Of a stretch of DNA of 36,384 nucleotides, positions 17,650 through 25,301 are shown piece by piece. How positions within the stretch are numbered: position 1 is the first letter of the stretch; every line of letters starts with the position of its first letter. The position numbers were made by a program, and so were the translations under genes. The notes beneath the pieces are model-generated. The model ran no database searches, was not told where the DNA came from, and worked only from the letters and a program-made list of their open reading frames with translations. The stretch comes from an uncultured Bacteroidales bacterium (GTDB lineage Bacteria > Bacteroidota > Bacteroidia > Bacteroidales > UBA932), in the NCBI GenBank assembly GCA_944325465.1, contig CALVAE010000048.1:1-36384 (forward strand), given 5' to 3'.

Positions 17650-17682
17650 CAAATATATATCATATATTTATCTATTCACAAA
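17650..17682 (-). promoter_or_regulatory. Promoter of speA
   Basis: On the minus strand a -33 TTTG (17679-17682) is followed after 21 bases by a perfect -7 TATATTTG (17650-17657). Transcription would begin near 17643, leaving a leader of about 65 bases. It is arranged back to back with the tamL promoter, whose -33 starts 16 bases away. Confidence 0.72.
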
Positions 17683-17697
17683 TATTTCGGCCAAAAT

Positions 17698-17728
17698 TTT
17701 GAGTTTACACCATAAAAAGATACTTTTG
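17698..17728 (+). promoter_or_regulatory. Promoter of tamL
   Basis: TTTG at 17698-17701, a 19-base spacer and TACTTTTG at 17721-17728 match the Bacteroidota consensus exactly. The start codon at 17745 is only 16 bases beyond the -7, so the transcript would have a leader of about ten bases or less. Confidence 0.75.
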
Positions 17729-17744
17729 TAGGATATTTTGGGTG

Positions 17745-19931
17745 ATGAAAGGCTTCGGAAGAATTGCTGCAACGGGCATTATGCTGCTTACGGTCCTTTC
17801 CTGCAGCACTACTCGTGTCCTGCAGGATGGAGAATTCCGCCTTGCCCGGAACCGGATCAGGGTCACGAACGACAATAAATTCAGTACCAACGAAATAGAG
17901 CCTTATCTCAAACAGCGTCCGAATTCATATTTCATCTTCGGGTGGAATCCTTTCCTCAATGTCTACAACTGGCAGAACGGCAAGGGAGGCGGATGGGACA
18001 GGTTCATCCGCAGGATCGGAGTCGCGCCGGTGGTATATGATCCGGCACAGGTAGAGAACTCGATTGAAAACGTGAGGAACCACCTGGAATACCTGGGATA
18101 TTACGGTTCGGATATCGATGCCACAGTCCGGGTCAGGAAAAAGAAGGTTACGGTAGACTATGCAGTAAGTCTCGGGAAAAGGTACCGTATCAGCGACATT
18201 ACCTATCATCTGCCGGAAGGGGAACTTGCCGAAGAGTTTCTGAAGGATACGGCCAACACAGGCATAAGGACAGGGGACTTCCTTTCAGAAAAGGCCCTGG
18301 AAGCCGAAAGCGAACGTACAAGCAGATACCTGAGAAACCGCGGGTTTTACGGATTTACCAATAACTATTTTGTTTTCGAGGCTGATACATTGAGCAATCC
18401 GGGATTTGCTTCCCTTGATTTCATTATCAACAACTACACCAGGAACGAAACGGAAAAGGATGCCAGGCCATTCCGGAAATTCAGGATAAACGATGTTACC
18501 ATATCATATCCGCAACGTCTGAAAATCAGGGAGGAGATACTCGGGAAACTGAACACGATAAAGCCCGGGAGCATATACAATGAAACCGACATCAGCAACA
18601 CGTACTCCAGGATGTCGTCATTGAGAATGTTCAACGGCATCAATATCGAGATGGAAAAGGCGGATACGAATCTCGTCAACTGCTCGATTGATCTGTCCCA
18701 GTCGAAACTTCAGGGTTTCAAGATAAATCTGGAGGCGTCCATCAATTCTTCCGGACTTTTCGGAGTTTCCCCCCAGGTGTCATACTATCACAAGAACATT
18801 TTCAACGGGGGAGAGTGGCTGAACCTCAGTTTCATGGGCAACTTCCAGTTCATGTTCAACAATTCCGTCAGATCAAACGAATTCGGAGTGTCTGCCGGAC
18901 TGAGTTTTCCTAAATTCCTCGGGCTTCCGTACAGGCTCTTCAAAGGGCCTGCGATTCCAAGGACCGACGTGAATCTGTCCTACAACTACCAGAGCCGTCC
19001 GGAATATACAAGAAACATCATATCCACCTCTTTCGGTTACAACGGCAGTTCTGCAGGAAGATTCTTCTACCAGATCTATCCGGTCCAGTTGAACATAGTC
19101 AGGCTGTTCGACCTTGACCCGAATTTCTATAATTCCCTGGCGAACGATCCGTTCATGAGGAACGCATACCAGAACCACTTTGACCTCGGGCTCAGCAGCA
19201 CTTTCTATTACACTACAAATGCCGATGTCAATCCAAAGACATCCTATTTCTATACGAGATTCCAGTTCGACATTTCCGGCAACATCCTCAGCGCCTTCAA
19301 ATCCGCCATGAAAAAGGATGCTACGGGAGCAGGCATGATCTGGAACACACCGTTCTCACAATACATCAGGGCCGAACTGACTTTGGGCAGGACATGGAGA
19401 TTCGGAAAGGAAAACGGACAGGCCCTTGCCACAAGATTCCTTGCCGGAGCCGGATATGCATACGGGAATTCCACGGCCCTTCCGTTTGAAAAGCATTTCT
19501 ACGCAGGCGGGGCGAACAGCCTCCGGGGCTGGCAGGCAAGGACAGTAGGTCCGGGCCTGGCACCCATGGACGAAACCTTCCTCATCCCGAACCAGACAGG
19601 AGACCTGAAACTGGAAGCGAACATCGAATACAGGTTCCCCTTGTTCTGGAAACTTGCAGGAGCGGCGTTCATTGACGCGGGAAACGTATGGACTTTCAGG
19701 GAAGCAGGCACGGCAGGACGCTCTTCAAGACTCACTGCCGGCACTTTTCCCGCAAGCATAGCCGCCAACTGGGGTGCAGGACTGAGGCTGGACCTGGATT
19801 TCCTGGTAATCAGGGTCGATATGGGCATGAAAATCCATGATCCAGCCAGGGAGCACAAATGGGTTGCGCCATCAGGATGGTTCCGCAGGGACGGATATGC
19901 GGTGCATTTCGGCGTGGGATATCCGTTCTGA
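17745..19931 (+). CDS. tamL: TamL-type Omp85 (BamA/TamA family) outer membrane lipoprotein
   Basis: The preferred start is the ATG at 17745 (GTG at 17742 adds one residue). A lipoprotein signal (IMLLTVLSCS) places an acylated Cys near residue 20, then TTRVLQDGEFRLARNRIRV opens a POTRA region running to about residue 330. The C-terminal half is a 16-strand Omp85 barrel with the conserved GGANSLRGWQ turn (about residues 588-597) and GAGLRLDLDFLVIRVDMGM before the final strand, ending in Phe as usual. TamL is the Bacteroidota form of TamA that carries a lipid anchor; it works with inner membrane TamB in envelope protein or lipid transfer. No tamB is present here, whereas the two are often adjacent. 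A general BamA label would be less specific but cannot be excluded. Confidence 0.87.
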   Translation: MKGFGRIAATGIMLLTVLSCSTTRVLQDGEFRLARNRIRVTNDNKFSTNEIEPYLKQRPNSYFIFGWNPFLNVYNWQNGKGGGWDRFIRRIGVAPVVYDPAQVENSIENVRNHLEYLGYYGSDIDATVRVRKKKVTVDYAVSLGKRYRISDITYHLPEGELAEEFLKDTANTGIRTGDFLSEKALEAESERTSRYLRNRGFYGFTNNYFVFEADTLSNPGFASLDFIINNYTRNETEKDARPFRKFRINDVTISYPQRLKIREEILGKLNTIKPGSIYNETDISNTYSRMSSLRMFNGINIEMEKADTNLVNCSIDLSQSKLQGFKINLEASINSSGLFGVSPQVSYYHKNIFNGGEWLNLSFMGNFQFMFNNSVRSNEFGVSAGLSFPKFLGLPYRLFKGPAIPRTDVNLSYNYQSRPEYTRNIISTSFGYNGSSAGRFFYQIYPVQLNIVRLFDLDPNFYNSLANDPFMRNAYQNHFDLGLSSTFYYTTNADVNPKTSYFYTRFQFDISGNILSAFKSAMKKDATGAGMIWNTPFSQYIRAELTLGRTWRFGKENGQALATRFLAGAGYAYGNSTALPFEKHFYAGGANSLRGWQARTVGPGLAPMDETFLIPNQTGDLKLEANIEYRFPLFWKLAGAAFIDAGNVWTFREAGTAGRSSRLTAGTFPASIAANWGAGLRLDLDFLVIRVDMGMKIHDPAREHKWVAPSGWFRRDGYAVHFGVGYPF

Positions 19932-19975
19932 TAAAGAAAAATCCGCAGAACATTCCCGTTTCGGAAATTTTATTG

Positions 19976-19983
19976 TAAATTTG
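19976..19983 (+). promoter_or_regulatory. Candidate -7 element for the zinc ribbon/TM2 gene set
   Basis: TAAATTTG matches TAnnTTTG, 38 bases before the ATG at 20022. A convincing -33 is not seen at the proper spacing. Confidence 0.5.
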
Positions 19984-20021
19984 TAAGGATTAGTCAAACA
20001 TTTTTAAGCATCTTATTCGAT

Positions 20022-20438
20022 ATGGCTCTTATCAATTGCAAGGAATGCGGCCAGCAGATTTCCGACTCTGCAAAGGTATGCCCTCACTGCGGGGCACCGG
20101 TTGTAAAGGATGTATTCTGTCCAAAATGCGGGACAAAAGTCCCTGAAAACGTCGCATTCTGCCCAGAATGCGGCAATCCGATAGCATCCCGGACCGTTAA
20201 GGACAGGAAAGACAAGACCGTTGCCGGGCTTCTGGCCATTTTCCTCGGAGGTCTCGGGATCCAGTATTTCTATCTGGGCAAGACTACCGCAGGCATCATC
20301 ACTATCGTCATTTCCCTGTGTTCCTGCTATATCTGGTCGGTCCTGATGCTTGTGCAGGGCATACTGATGCTCACCATGAGCGAAGATAGTTTCAGGGAAA
20401 AATTCGTGGATACGGACAAGACATTCCCTCTTTTCTAA
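20022..20438 (+). CDS. Double zinc ribbon and TM2 domain membrane protein
   Basis: The 138-residue product begins with two CxxC...CxxC zinc ribbons (INCKECGQ ... VCPHCG, and FCPKCGTK ... FCPECG; residues 4-48). After a basic linker (RTVKDRKDKT) comes a TM2 domain: VAGLLAIFLGGLGIQYFYLG followed by a second helix ITIVISLCSCYIWSVLMLVQG and the LMLTMSEDSF tail. TM2 domains form a membrane hairpin and occur with assorted soluble domains; function is unknown. The ribbons should face the cytoplasm. The gene opens a set of three small membrane protein genes with 12-base spacing and then an overlap, pointing to a joint role. No catalytic residues can be named. Confidence 0.85.
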   Translation: MALINCKECGQQISDSAKVCPHCGAPVVKDVFCPKCGTKVPENVAFCPECGNPIASRTVKDRKDKTVAGLLAIFLGGLGIQYFYLGKTTAGIITIVISLCSCYIWSVLMLVQGILMLTMSEDSFREKFVDTDKTFPLF

Positions 20439-20450
20439 AAATCATTGCAC

Positions 20451-20864
20451 ATGTATTGCAGGAAATGCGGAGCGGAACTGCCTGAAGATGCAAGGTTCTG
20501 CACAAATTGCGGATATGATCTCGATGAAAGCCATCATATTTCCTCATTCTACAGGCCGGAAGAGGACAGTTACGGGAAACGGCCAAGCACCTATCTGCCT
20601 CTGGCGATAGTCGTCACGATATGCTGCTGCATGCCTTTCGGGATCGTATCCATCCTGTATGCGTCCAAGGTGGATTCATGCTGGAATTCCGGCAGGGCGG
20701 AAGAAGCCCGGAACAACTCCCGTAAAGCCAGGAACTGGGCCTTGTGGGGAATAGGGATATGCGCCCTTATCTACATCGTCTACATTCTCCTGGTCGTATT
20801 CGGTCTGGTTGCCGCCTTCTGGACAGGCGGAGAGTACTATGCCGGAGACATATTTTCCTTATGA
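20451..20864 (+). CDS. Zinc ribbon and CD225/dispanin-like membrane protein
   Basis: I use the ATG at 20451 (MYCRKCGAELPEDARFC). The 137-residue product has one zinc ribbon (YCRKCG ... FCTNCG, residues 2-22), a polar linker, then the CD225/dispanin pattern: YLPLAIVVTICCCMPFGIVS, an intracellular loop ILYASKVDSCWNSGRAEEAR with NNSRKARNWALWGI, and a second membrane helix (ICALIYIVYILLVVFGLVAA). CD225 proteins include eukaryotic interferon-induced transmembrane proteins, but bacterial members have no known function. The cysteine cluster TICCC before the re-entrant helix is typical of the family. Its TGA overlaps the ATG of the following DUF2752 gene (ATGA), so the two are probably translated together. 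Confidence 0.85.
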   Translation: MYCRKCGAELPEDARFCTNCGYDLDESHHISSFYRPEEDSYGKRPSTYLPLAIVVTICCCMPFGIVSILYASKVDSCWNSGRAEEARNNSRKARNWALWGIGICALIYIVYILLVVFGLVAAFWTGGEYYAGDIFSL

Positions 20865-21325
20865 CGGCCAGCGAGGGGAAGACCGGGCGGAAAACCGGGA
20901 TACACGGGGCTGTAACGGCACTCGTCCTCCTTGGCGTCCTGTCATGTATGGCAATCTATGCCGCAATCAATCCGGAGTCCTCGGTCCTGTTCCCAAAATG
21001 TCCCTTCCATCTCCTGACAGGCCTTGAATGTCCCGGCTGCGGCTCGCAACGGGCACTGCATTGTGTCCTGAACGGCCATTTCGGACAGGCGGCGCATTAC
21101 AATATCCTGACAGTCCTCGCCATACCCTATATCGGGCTGTATGCGGCCCTTGAATTTACGGAGTATCTTATACGTCCGGACAAAGACAGCGGCAGACGGA
21201 AACGCATGATCTCCCACGCCTTGTTAATGACAGAGAATCTCCTTTACAGGGGACCGGCGGTACGGATCATTCTGGTAACAGTCTTACTGTTCTGGATTCT
21301 CCGCAATTTCACCCCGGCTTTCTGA
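20861..21325 (+). CDS. DUF2752 membrane protein
   Basis: The start at 20861 overlaps the previous stop by four bases. The 154-residue protein has a basic N-terminal tail, a first membrane helix (AVTALVLLGVLSCMAIYAAI), the DUF2752 hallmark PKCPFHLLTGLECPGCGSQR, a second helix (ILTVLAIPYIGLYAALEF) and a hydrophobic C-terminal segment (AVRIILVTVLLFWIL). The Cys-rich CPGCGSQRA motif is nearly invariant in DUF2752 and could bind a metal or form disulfides; which is not established. It ends 8 bases before the convergent rarA gene. Family assignment is secure; function is unknown. Confidence 0.87.
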   Translation: MTASEGKTGRKTGIHGAVTALVLLGVLSCMAIYAAINPESSVLFPKCPFHLLTGLECPGCGSQRALHCVLNGHFGQAAHYNILTVLAIPYIGLYAALEFTEYLIRPDKDSGRRKRMISHALLMTENLLYRGPAVRIILVTVLLFWILRNFTPAF

Positions 21326-21333
21326 CAGGCACG

Positions 21334-22653
21334 TCATTTCCCATAATATTTCGGCCATAGGGAAGACAGCCTTTCGGCCATGTTCTGCTCGGTACGGCTG
21401 GTATCCGCCGGTTCGTACAAGGTCTTTCCCGACAGTTCCTGAGGCATGAATTCCAGGTCAGTCCAATGTCCGGGATAATCGTGGGCATATCTGTAGCCCT
21501 CAGCATATCCAAGATCCTCCATCAGTTTGGTCGGAGCGTTTCTCAGATACAGGGGGACAGGGGCAGTCGGCGTCTCCCTGGCCAGAGCCATCGCCTTGTC
21601 GATTGCAAGATATGCCGAATTGCTCTTCTGGGACGAAGCAAGATAGATGGTCGTCTCGGAAAGAGGAATCCTTGCTTCCGGCATACCGATGTTATGCACA
21701 ATCTGGAAACAGGCATTCGCAAGCAGGAGAGCGTTGGGATTGGCCAGCCCGATGTCTTCCGCTGCAAGGATACAAAGCCTCCGGGCTATGAAAAGAGGAT
21801 CCTCGCCTCCGTTCAGCATCCTGGCAAGATAATATACGGCTGCATTCGGATCGGAACCGCGCACACTCTTTATGAAGGCGGAAATGATGTCATAATGCAT
21901 CTCGCCTCCCTTATCATAGAACGCTATGTTTTCCTGCAGGCACAACACCACTGATTCATTGTCGATTATGATATTTTCATCCGGTCCATGCGCATTTACG
22001 ACGATTTCCAGGATATTCAGGAGTTTGCGTGCATCCCCTCCGCTATGACGGAACAATGCACCCGTCTCCGTCACCGTAATGTTCCTGGTCCTGAGTATCT
22101 CGTCCGTATGGATGGCCCTGTTCAACAGTTCCTCGAGATCAGACGGCTCAAGTGACTTCAGGACAAAGACCTGACATCTGGACAAAAGGGGAGAGATGAC
22201 TTCAAATGACGGATTTTCCGTAGTCGCGCCTATCAGAACTACCGTCCCGTCTTCAACAGCCCCAAGGAGGGCATCCTGCTGGGACTTGCTGAATCTGTGG
22301 ATTTCATCAATGAACAGTATGGGAGACCTGTCATTTGAAAACAGGGTACTGCTCCTTGCCTTGTCTATAACATCCCTGACATCCTTCACTCCTGCACTGA
22401 TAGCGGAAAGCGTAAAGAATTCCCTGTCCAGAGAACGGGCAATGATTCTGGCAAGTGTTGTCTTGCCGACCCCGGGAGGCCCCCAAAGGATAAAGGAACC
22501 CAGATTCCCGCTTTGGATCATATTCCACAAAATACTGCCCTTGCCGACCAGATGTCTTTGCCCTACATACTGGTCAAGGTTCTCCGGCCTCATCCTCTCA
22601 GGAAGAGGCGGAAGCATCCTGTTCATTATGGCATTGTCTGTCACTGTCCTCAT
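21334..22653 (-). CDS. rarA: Replication-associated recombination protein RarA (MgsA) AAA+ ATPase
   Basis: The 439-residue protein shows the RarA layout: the lead-in PLPERMRPENLDQYVGQRHLVG, Walker A WGPPGVGKTTLARIIA, Walker B LFIDEIHRFSKSQQDALLGA, sensor 1 IGATTENPSFEV, sensor 2 region (HSGGDARKLLNILEI), then the family-specific helical and oligomerisation domains (DIISAFIKSVRGSDPNAAVY and LARMLNGGEDPLFIARRL). RarA is a clamp-loader relative that acts at stalled replication forks as a tetramer, unwinding ends and loading recombination factors. Length matches the usual 420-450. It is a single gene convergent with DUF2752 and divergent from pyruvate kinase. An ATG at residue 10 or 13 could be the true start. 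Confidence 0.96.
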   Translation of the reverse strand: MRTVTDNAIMNRMLPPLPERMRPENLDQYVGQRHLVGKGSILWNMIQSGNLGSFILWGPPGVGKTTLARIIARSLDREFFTLSAISAGVKDVRDVIDKARSSTLFSNDRSPILFIDEIHRFSKSQQDALLGAVEDGTVVLIGATTENPSFEVISPLLSRCQVFVLKSLEPSDLEELLNRAIHTDEILRTRNITVTETGALFRHSGGDARKLLNILEIVVNAHGPDENIIIDNESVVLCLQENIAFYDKGGEMHYDIISAFIKSVRGSDPNAAVYYLARMLNGGEDPLFIARRLCILAAEDIGLANPNALLLANACFQIVHNIGMPEARIPLSETTIYLASSQKSNSAYLAIDKAMALARETPTAPVPLYLRNAPTKLMEDLGYAEGYRYAHDYPGHWTDLEFMPQELSGKTLYEPADTSRTEQNMAERLSSLWPKYYGK

Positions 22654-22706
22654 ACCTTAATCCCGCACCGTGTGCCGAAACGCCTACATTCACGGATACA
22701 GATACG

Positions 22707-22714
22707 CAAAGTTA
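22707..22714 (-). promoter_or_regulatory. Candidate -7 element for rarA
   Basis: The minus strand reads TAACTTTG, a perfect TAnnTTTG, 54 bases upstream of the rarA start. No good -33 TTG is visible. On the plus strand a weaker TAAATTCG (22728-22735) could serve pyruvate kinase. Confidence 0.45.
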
Positions 22715-22763
22715 TGATATTTTTTGTTAAATTCGCGGCGGTTAAACGAACTTGGATTTGGAT

Positions 22764-24167
22764 ATGTTTGAGAAAAAGACAAAAATAATCTGCACTATCT
22801 CCGATATCAACTGTGAAATCGATTTTCTCAAGAAACTCTATGAAAGCGGGATGAACGTAGTGAGGATCAATTCCGCACACGCTTCCATCGAAGGGGCCCA
22901 ACGTATCGTGGACAATGTCAGGGCCGTATCGGACAAGATAGCGATCCTTGTCGATACCAAAGGACCGGAAGTAAGGCTTACTTCAATGGAGTCGGCCGTA
23001 GGCTTTGTCGTCAATGAGGGGGACTGGATAGAGATTCACAACGGTCCCGACCGGTTCTGCACATCGAAGATACTCTATACCACATGCCGGAATTTCGTCT
23101 GCGATGTTCCGGTCGGATCACATGTGCTGATAGATGACGGAGCGATCGACCTTTTCGTCACGGGAAAGGAAGGTGACAAACTTCTGTGCGAAGTGCAGAA
23201 CAGCGGAGTCATAAAAGGGAAAAAAAGCGTAAATGTCCCCAACGTACATATTTCCCTGCCTGCATTGAGCGAAAAGGACAGGAAATTCGTCCAGTGGGCA
23301 ATAGATGCCGATATAGATTTCGTCGCCCACTCTTTTGTCAGAGGGAAGGATGACCTGCTGGAAATCCAGCAGATCCTCGATTCCAGGAACAGCCATCTGA
23401 AAATAATCTCGAAAATAGAGAACCAGCAGGGAATCGACAACATAGAAGAAATCCTGACGTACAGTTACGGGGTCATGGTAGCCAGAGGAGATCTCGGAGT
23501 GGAAATCCCGGCTGAAAGGATACCGATTATCCAGAAGGATATCATCCAGATCTGCAGGGCGAGGAAGAAACCCGTGATCATTGCAACGCAAATGCTGCAC
23601 AGCATGATTGAGAATCCTCGTCCGACCAGGGCGGAAGTGACGGATGTGGCCAATGCGATATTCCAGAGCACGGATGCCATAATGCTGAGCGGTGAAACCG
23701 CCAGCGGGAAATACCCTGTCGAAGCGGTAAAGACCATGAGCAGAATCGCAAAGGAAATCGAAAAATCCATTGACATTTCACTTGACCTGCATCTTGAAAA
23801 GGTCCACAAGCCTATAGCGGCCGTTCTGGCACGCTCCCTTGTTGCAGCCACAAAGGAACTTCCCGTCAAGGCCATCATATTCGATACATGGACAGGACGT
23901 ACGGGACGCTATCTGGCGGAATCAAGGCCAAAGGTCCCTATATACGCCATGTGCTACAATGCTTCTACCATGAGGGAACTGAACCTTACCTATGACATCT
24001 ATTCCTACAAGTTCGACATACAGAAGAGCAAGGAAGATATGGTCAGGAACTCAATCCGGATCCTCGAAGAAGACGGACGTCTGCAGAAAGGGGATCTGGT
24101 AGGATTTGTCGGAGGGAGTTTCAATGACGAATTAGGGGCTACATATCTGGAATTCAAGTACATATAA
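22764..24167 (+). CDS. pyk: Pyruvate kinase
   Basis: The start is the ATG at 22764 (MFEKKTKIICTISD); earlier TTG codons are less likely. The 467-residue enzyme converts PEP and ADP to pyruvate and ATP. The barrel carries RINSAHAS in place of the common NFSHG substrate loop, DTKGPEVRL, catalytic Lys in ISKIENQQGIDNI, the metal-binding MVARGDLGVEIP and the active-site helix with ATQMLHSM, NPRPTRAEVTDVANAIF and DAIMLSGETASGKYP. The B domain (about residues 70-165) and the C-terminal domain are present. The variant NSAHA loop still contains the serine and is typical of this phylum as far as I recall. Two genes follow at 4 and 11 bases, so co-transcription is likely. Confidence 0.96.
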   Translation: MFEKKTKIICTISDINCEIDFLKKLYESGMNVVRINSAHASIEGAQRIVDNVRAVSDKIAILVDTKGPEVRLTSMESAVGFVVNEGDWIEIHNGPDRFCTSKILYTTCRNFVCDVPVGSHVLIDDGAIDLFVTGKEGDKLLCEVQNSGVIKGKKSVNVPNVHISLPALSEKDRKFVQWAIDADIDFVAHSFVRGKDDLLEIQQILDSRNSHLKIISKIENQQGIDNIEEILTYSYGVMVARGDLGVEIPAERIPIIQKDIIQICRARKKPVIIATQMLHSMIENPRPTRAEVTDVANAIFQSTDAIMLSGETASGKYPVEAVKTMSRIAKEIEKSIDISLDLHLEKVHKPIAAVLARSLVAATKELPVKAIIFDTWTGRTGRYLAESRPKVPIYAMCYNASTMRELNLTYDIYSYKFDIQKSKEDMVRNSIRILEEDGRLQKGDLVGFVGGSFNDELGATYLEFKYI

Positions 24168-24171
24168 TCCG

Positions 24172-25290
24172 ATGAGGATTTCCGGAACCATAATGGCCGT
24201 ATTTGTCACCCTGGCCGCCGCAGGAAACATGACAGCCCAGAAAAAAAGTGTCGGTGCGGTCATTGCCCCCGACAGGGCTGGCTTCGGCTACCAGCAGTTT
24301 CTGGATGAGGATACATTCTGGAATTTCGATGTCGGAGTTGACTACGGCGCACACATGCTTGGACAGGACTCCGATCCCGGAGTGAGGATATCATTCGGAT
24401 ATAATTTCATAATCTGGGACAAGACATACCCTGAAGGAAGGTCCAGGATATATGCCGGCCCCGGAATCACAGCCGGATATCTGGCGGACAAGGACAATTC
24501 CCACGGAGGGCTTGCCGGAGTAACCGGGAACTTCGGCTTTGAACATGATTTCGGTATCCCGGTCACCCTGTCCGTAAGCATATCCCCTACACTCGGGCTT
24601 CATCTTCACAATACGGAGAGGGGACTCCAACTCAAATCCTACATCAACGGACTGCTCTGGTCCTTTGCCCCTCAGGCCGGCATAAGATATACGTTCGGAG
24701 CGAGGGAAAAAACGTCCGGCGGCCGGGCCTTATGCATGGAGAGAAAGGGGAAAAGGCCCTTGTTTACATTCGGGATTGAAATAGACTATGCCTCTACGAT
24801 AGCATGTACCTACCATCATAATTTCAGGTCAGCCGAAGGATACAGGGTAAACGAAAAGGAAAGCGGTTTCCTGTACAACGGCAACGGGGCGGTGCTTGTC
24901 CACGCAGGTCTGAATCTGGGCAGACATTACAATCTGTCCCTGTATGCCGGATACGAAGGGCTGGCGGACAATTTCAGGGTATTTCCCGTATCCATAAGAA
25001 ACACCTGGCTTTTCGGGAAAAAGGCGGACCATTCAGGGTGGCTGTGCTACGTTGATGCCGGATGCGGATTCAGAGATGCCGGAGGGAAGCCGGCGATAAC
25101 CGGCAAGGCAGGCGGAGGCTACAGGCTGTCCCTGTCAGGAAAGGTGAATCTGGACTTCCTGCTGTCATACAGGATTGCTTATGCGGAACTTCCTCTGGTG
25201 GAAAACGGAGAGAATGTTCCGGAAAGCAGGATTATGAGAAACAACAACTATTTAAGCGCAATCAATATCGGTATCGGAATAACCTTATAA
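24172..25290 (+). CDS. Exported barrel-like protein of unknown function
   Basis: The 372-residue product starts with a signal peptide (MRISGTIMAVFVTLAAAGNMTAQ). The mature part is full of alternating aromatic/glycine strands such as WNFDVGVDYGAHMLG, VRISFGYNFIIWD, YAGPGITAGYLAD, LNLGRHYNLSLYAGYEG and the closing NNYLSAINIGIGITL, the pattern of an outer membrane beta-barrel. Two similar halves (about residues 25-185 and 200-372) each run through a comparable strand series, so it may be an eight-stranded barrel pair or one larger barrel. I cannot name a family. It sits 4 bases after pyk and 11 bases before the flavodiiron gene, but the metabolic neighbours do not explain it. Confidence 0.72.
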   Translation: MRISGTIMAVFVTLAAAGNMTAQKKSVGAVIAPDRAGFGYQQFLDEDTFWNFDVGVDYGAHMLGQDSDPGVRISFGYNFIIWDKTYPEGRSRIYAGPGITAGYLADKDNSHGGLAGVTGNFGFEHDFGIPVTLSVSISPTLGLHLHNTERGLQLKSYINGLLWSFAPQAGIRYTFGAREKTSGGRALCMERKGKRPLFTFGIEIDYASTIACTYHHNFRSAEGYRVNEKESGFLYNGNGAVLVHAGLNLGRHYNLSLYAGYEGLADNFRVFPVSIRNTWLFGKKADHSGWLCYVDAGCGFRDAGGKPAITGKAGGGYRLSLSGKVNLDFLLSYRIAYAELPLVENGENVPESRIMRNNNYLSAINIGIGITL

Positions 25291-25301
25291 AAAATCATAC
25301 G

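Noticed and set aside
19946..19972. Weak hairpins after tamL followed by ATTTTATT
   Set aside because: Stems are only 5-6 base pairs with a bulge; too weak to list as a terminator.
25062..25301. Longer N-terminus for the flavodiiron protein
   Set aside because: It overlaps the preceding gene in another frame, and the extra residues do not resemble the family, which starts near MKISDRIRYVG.
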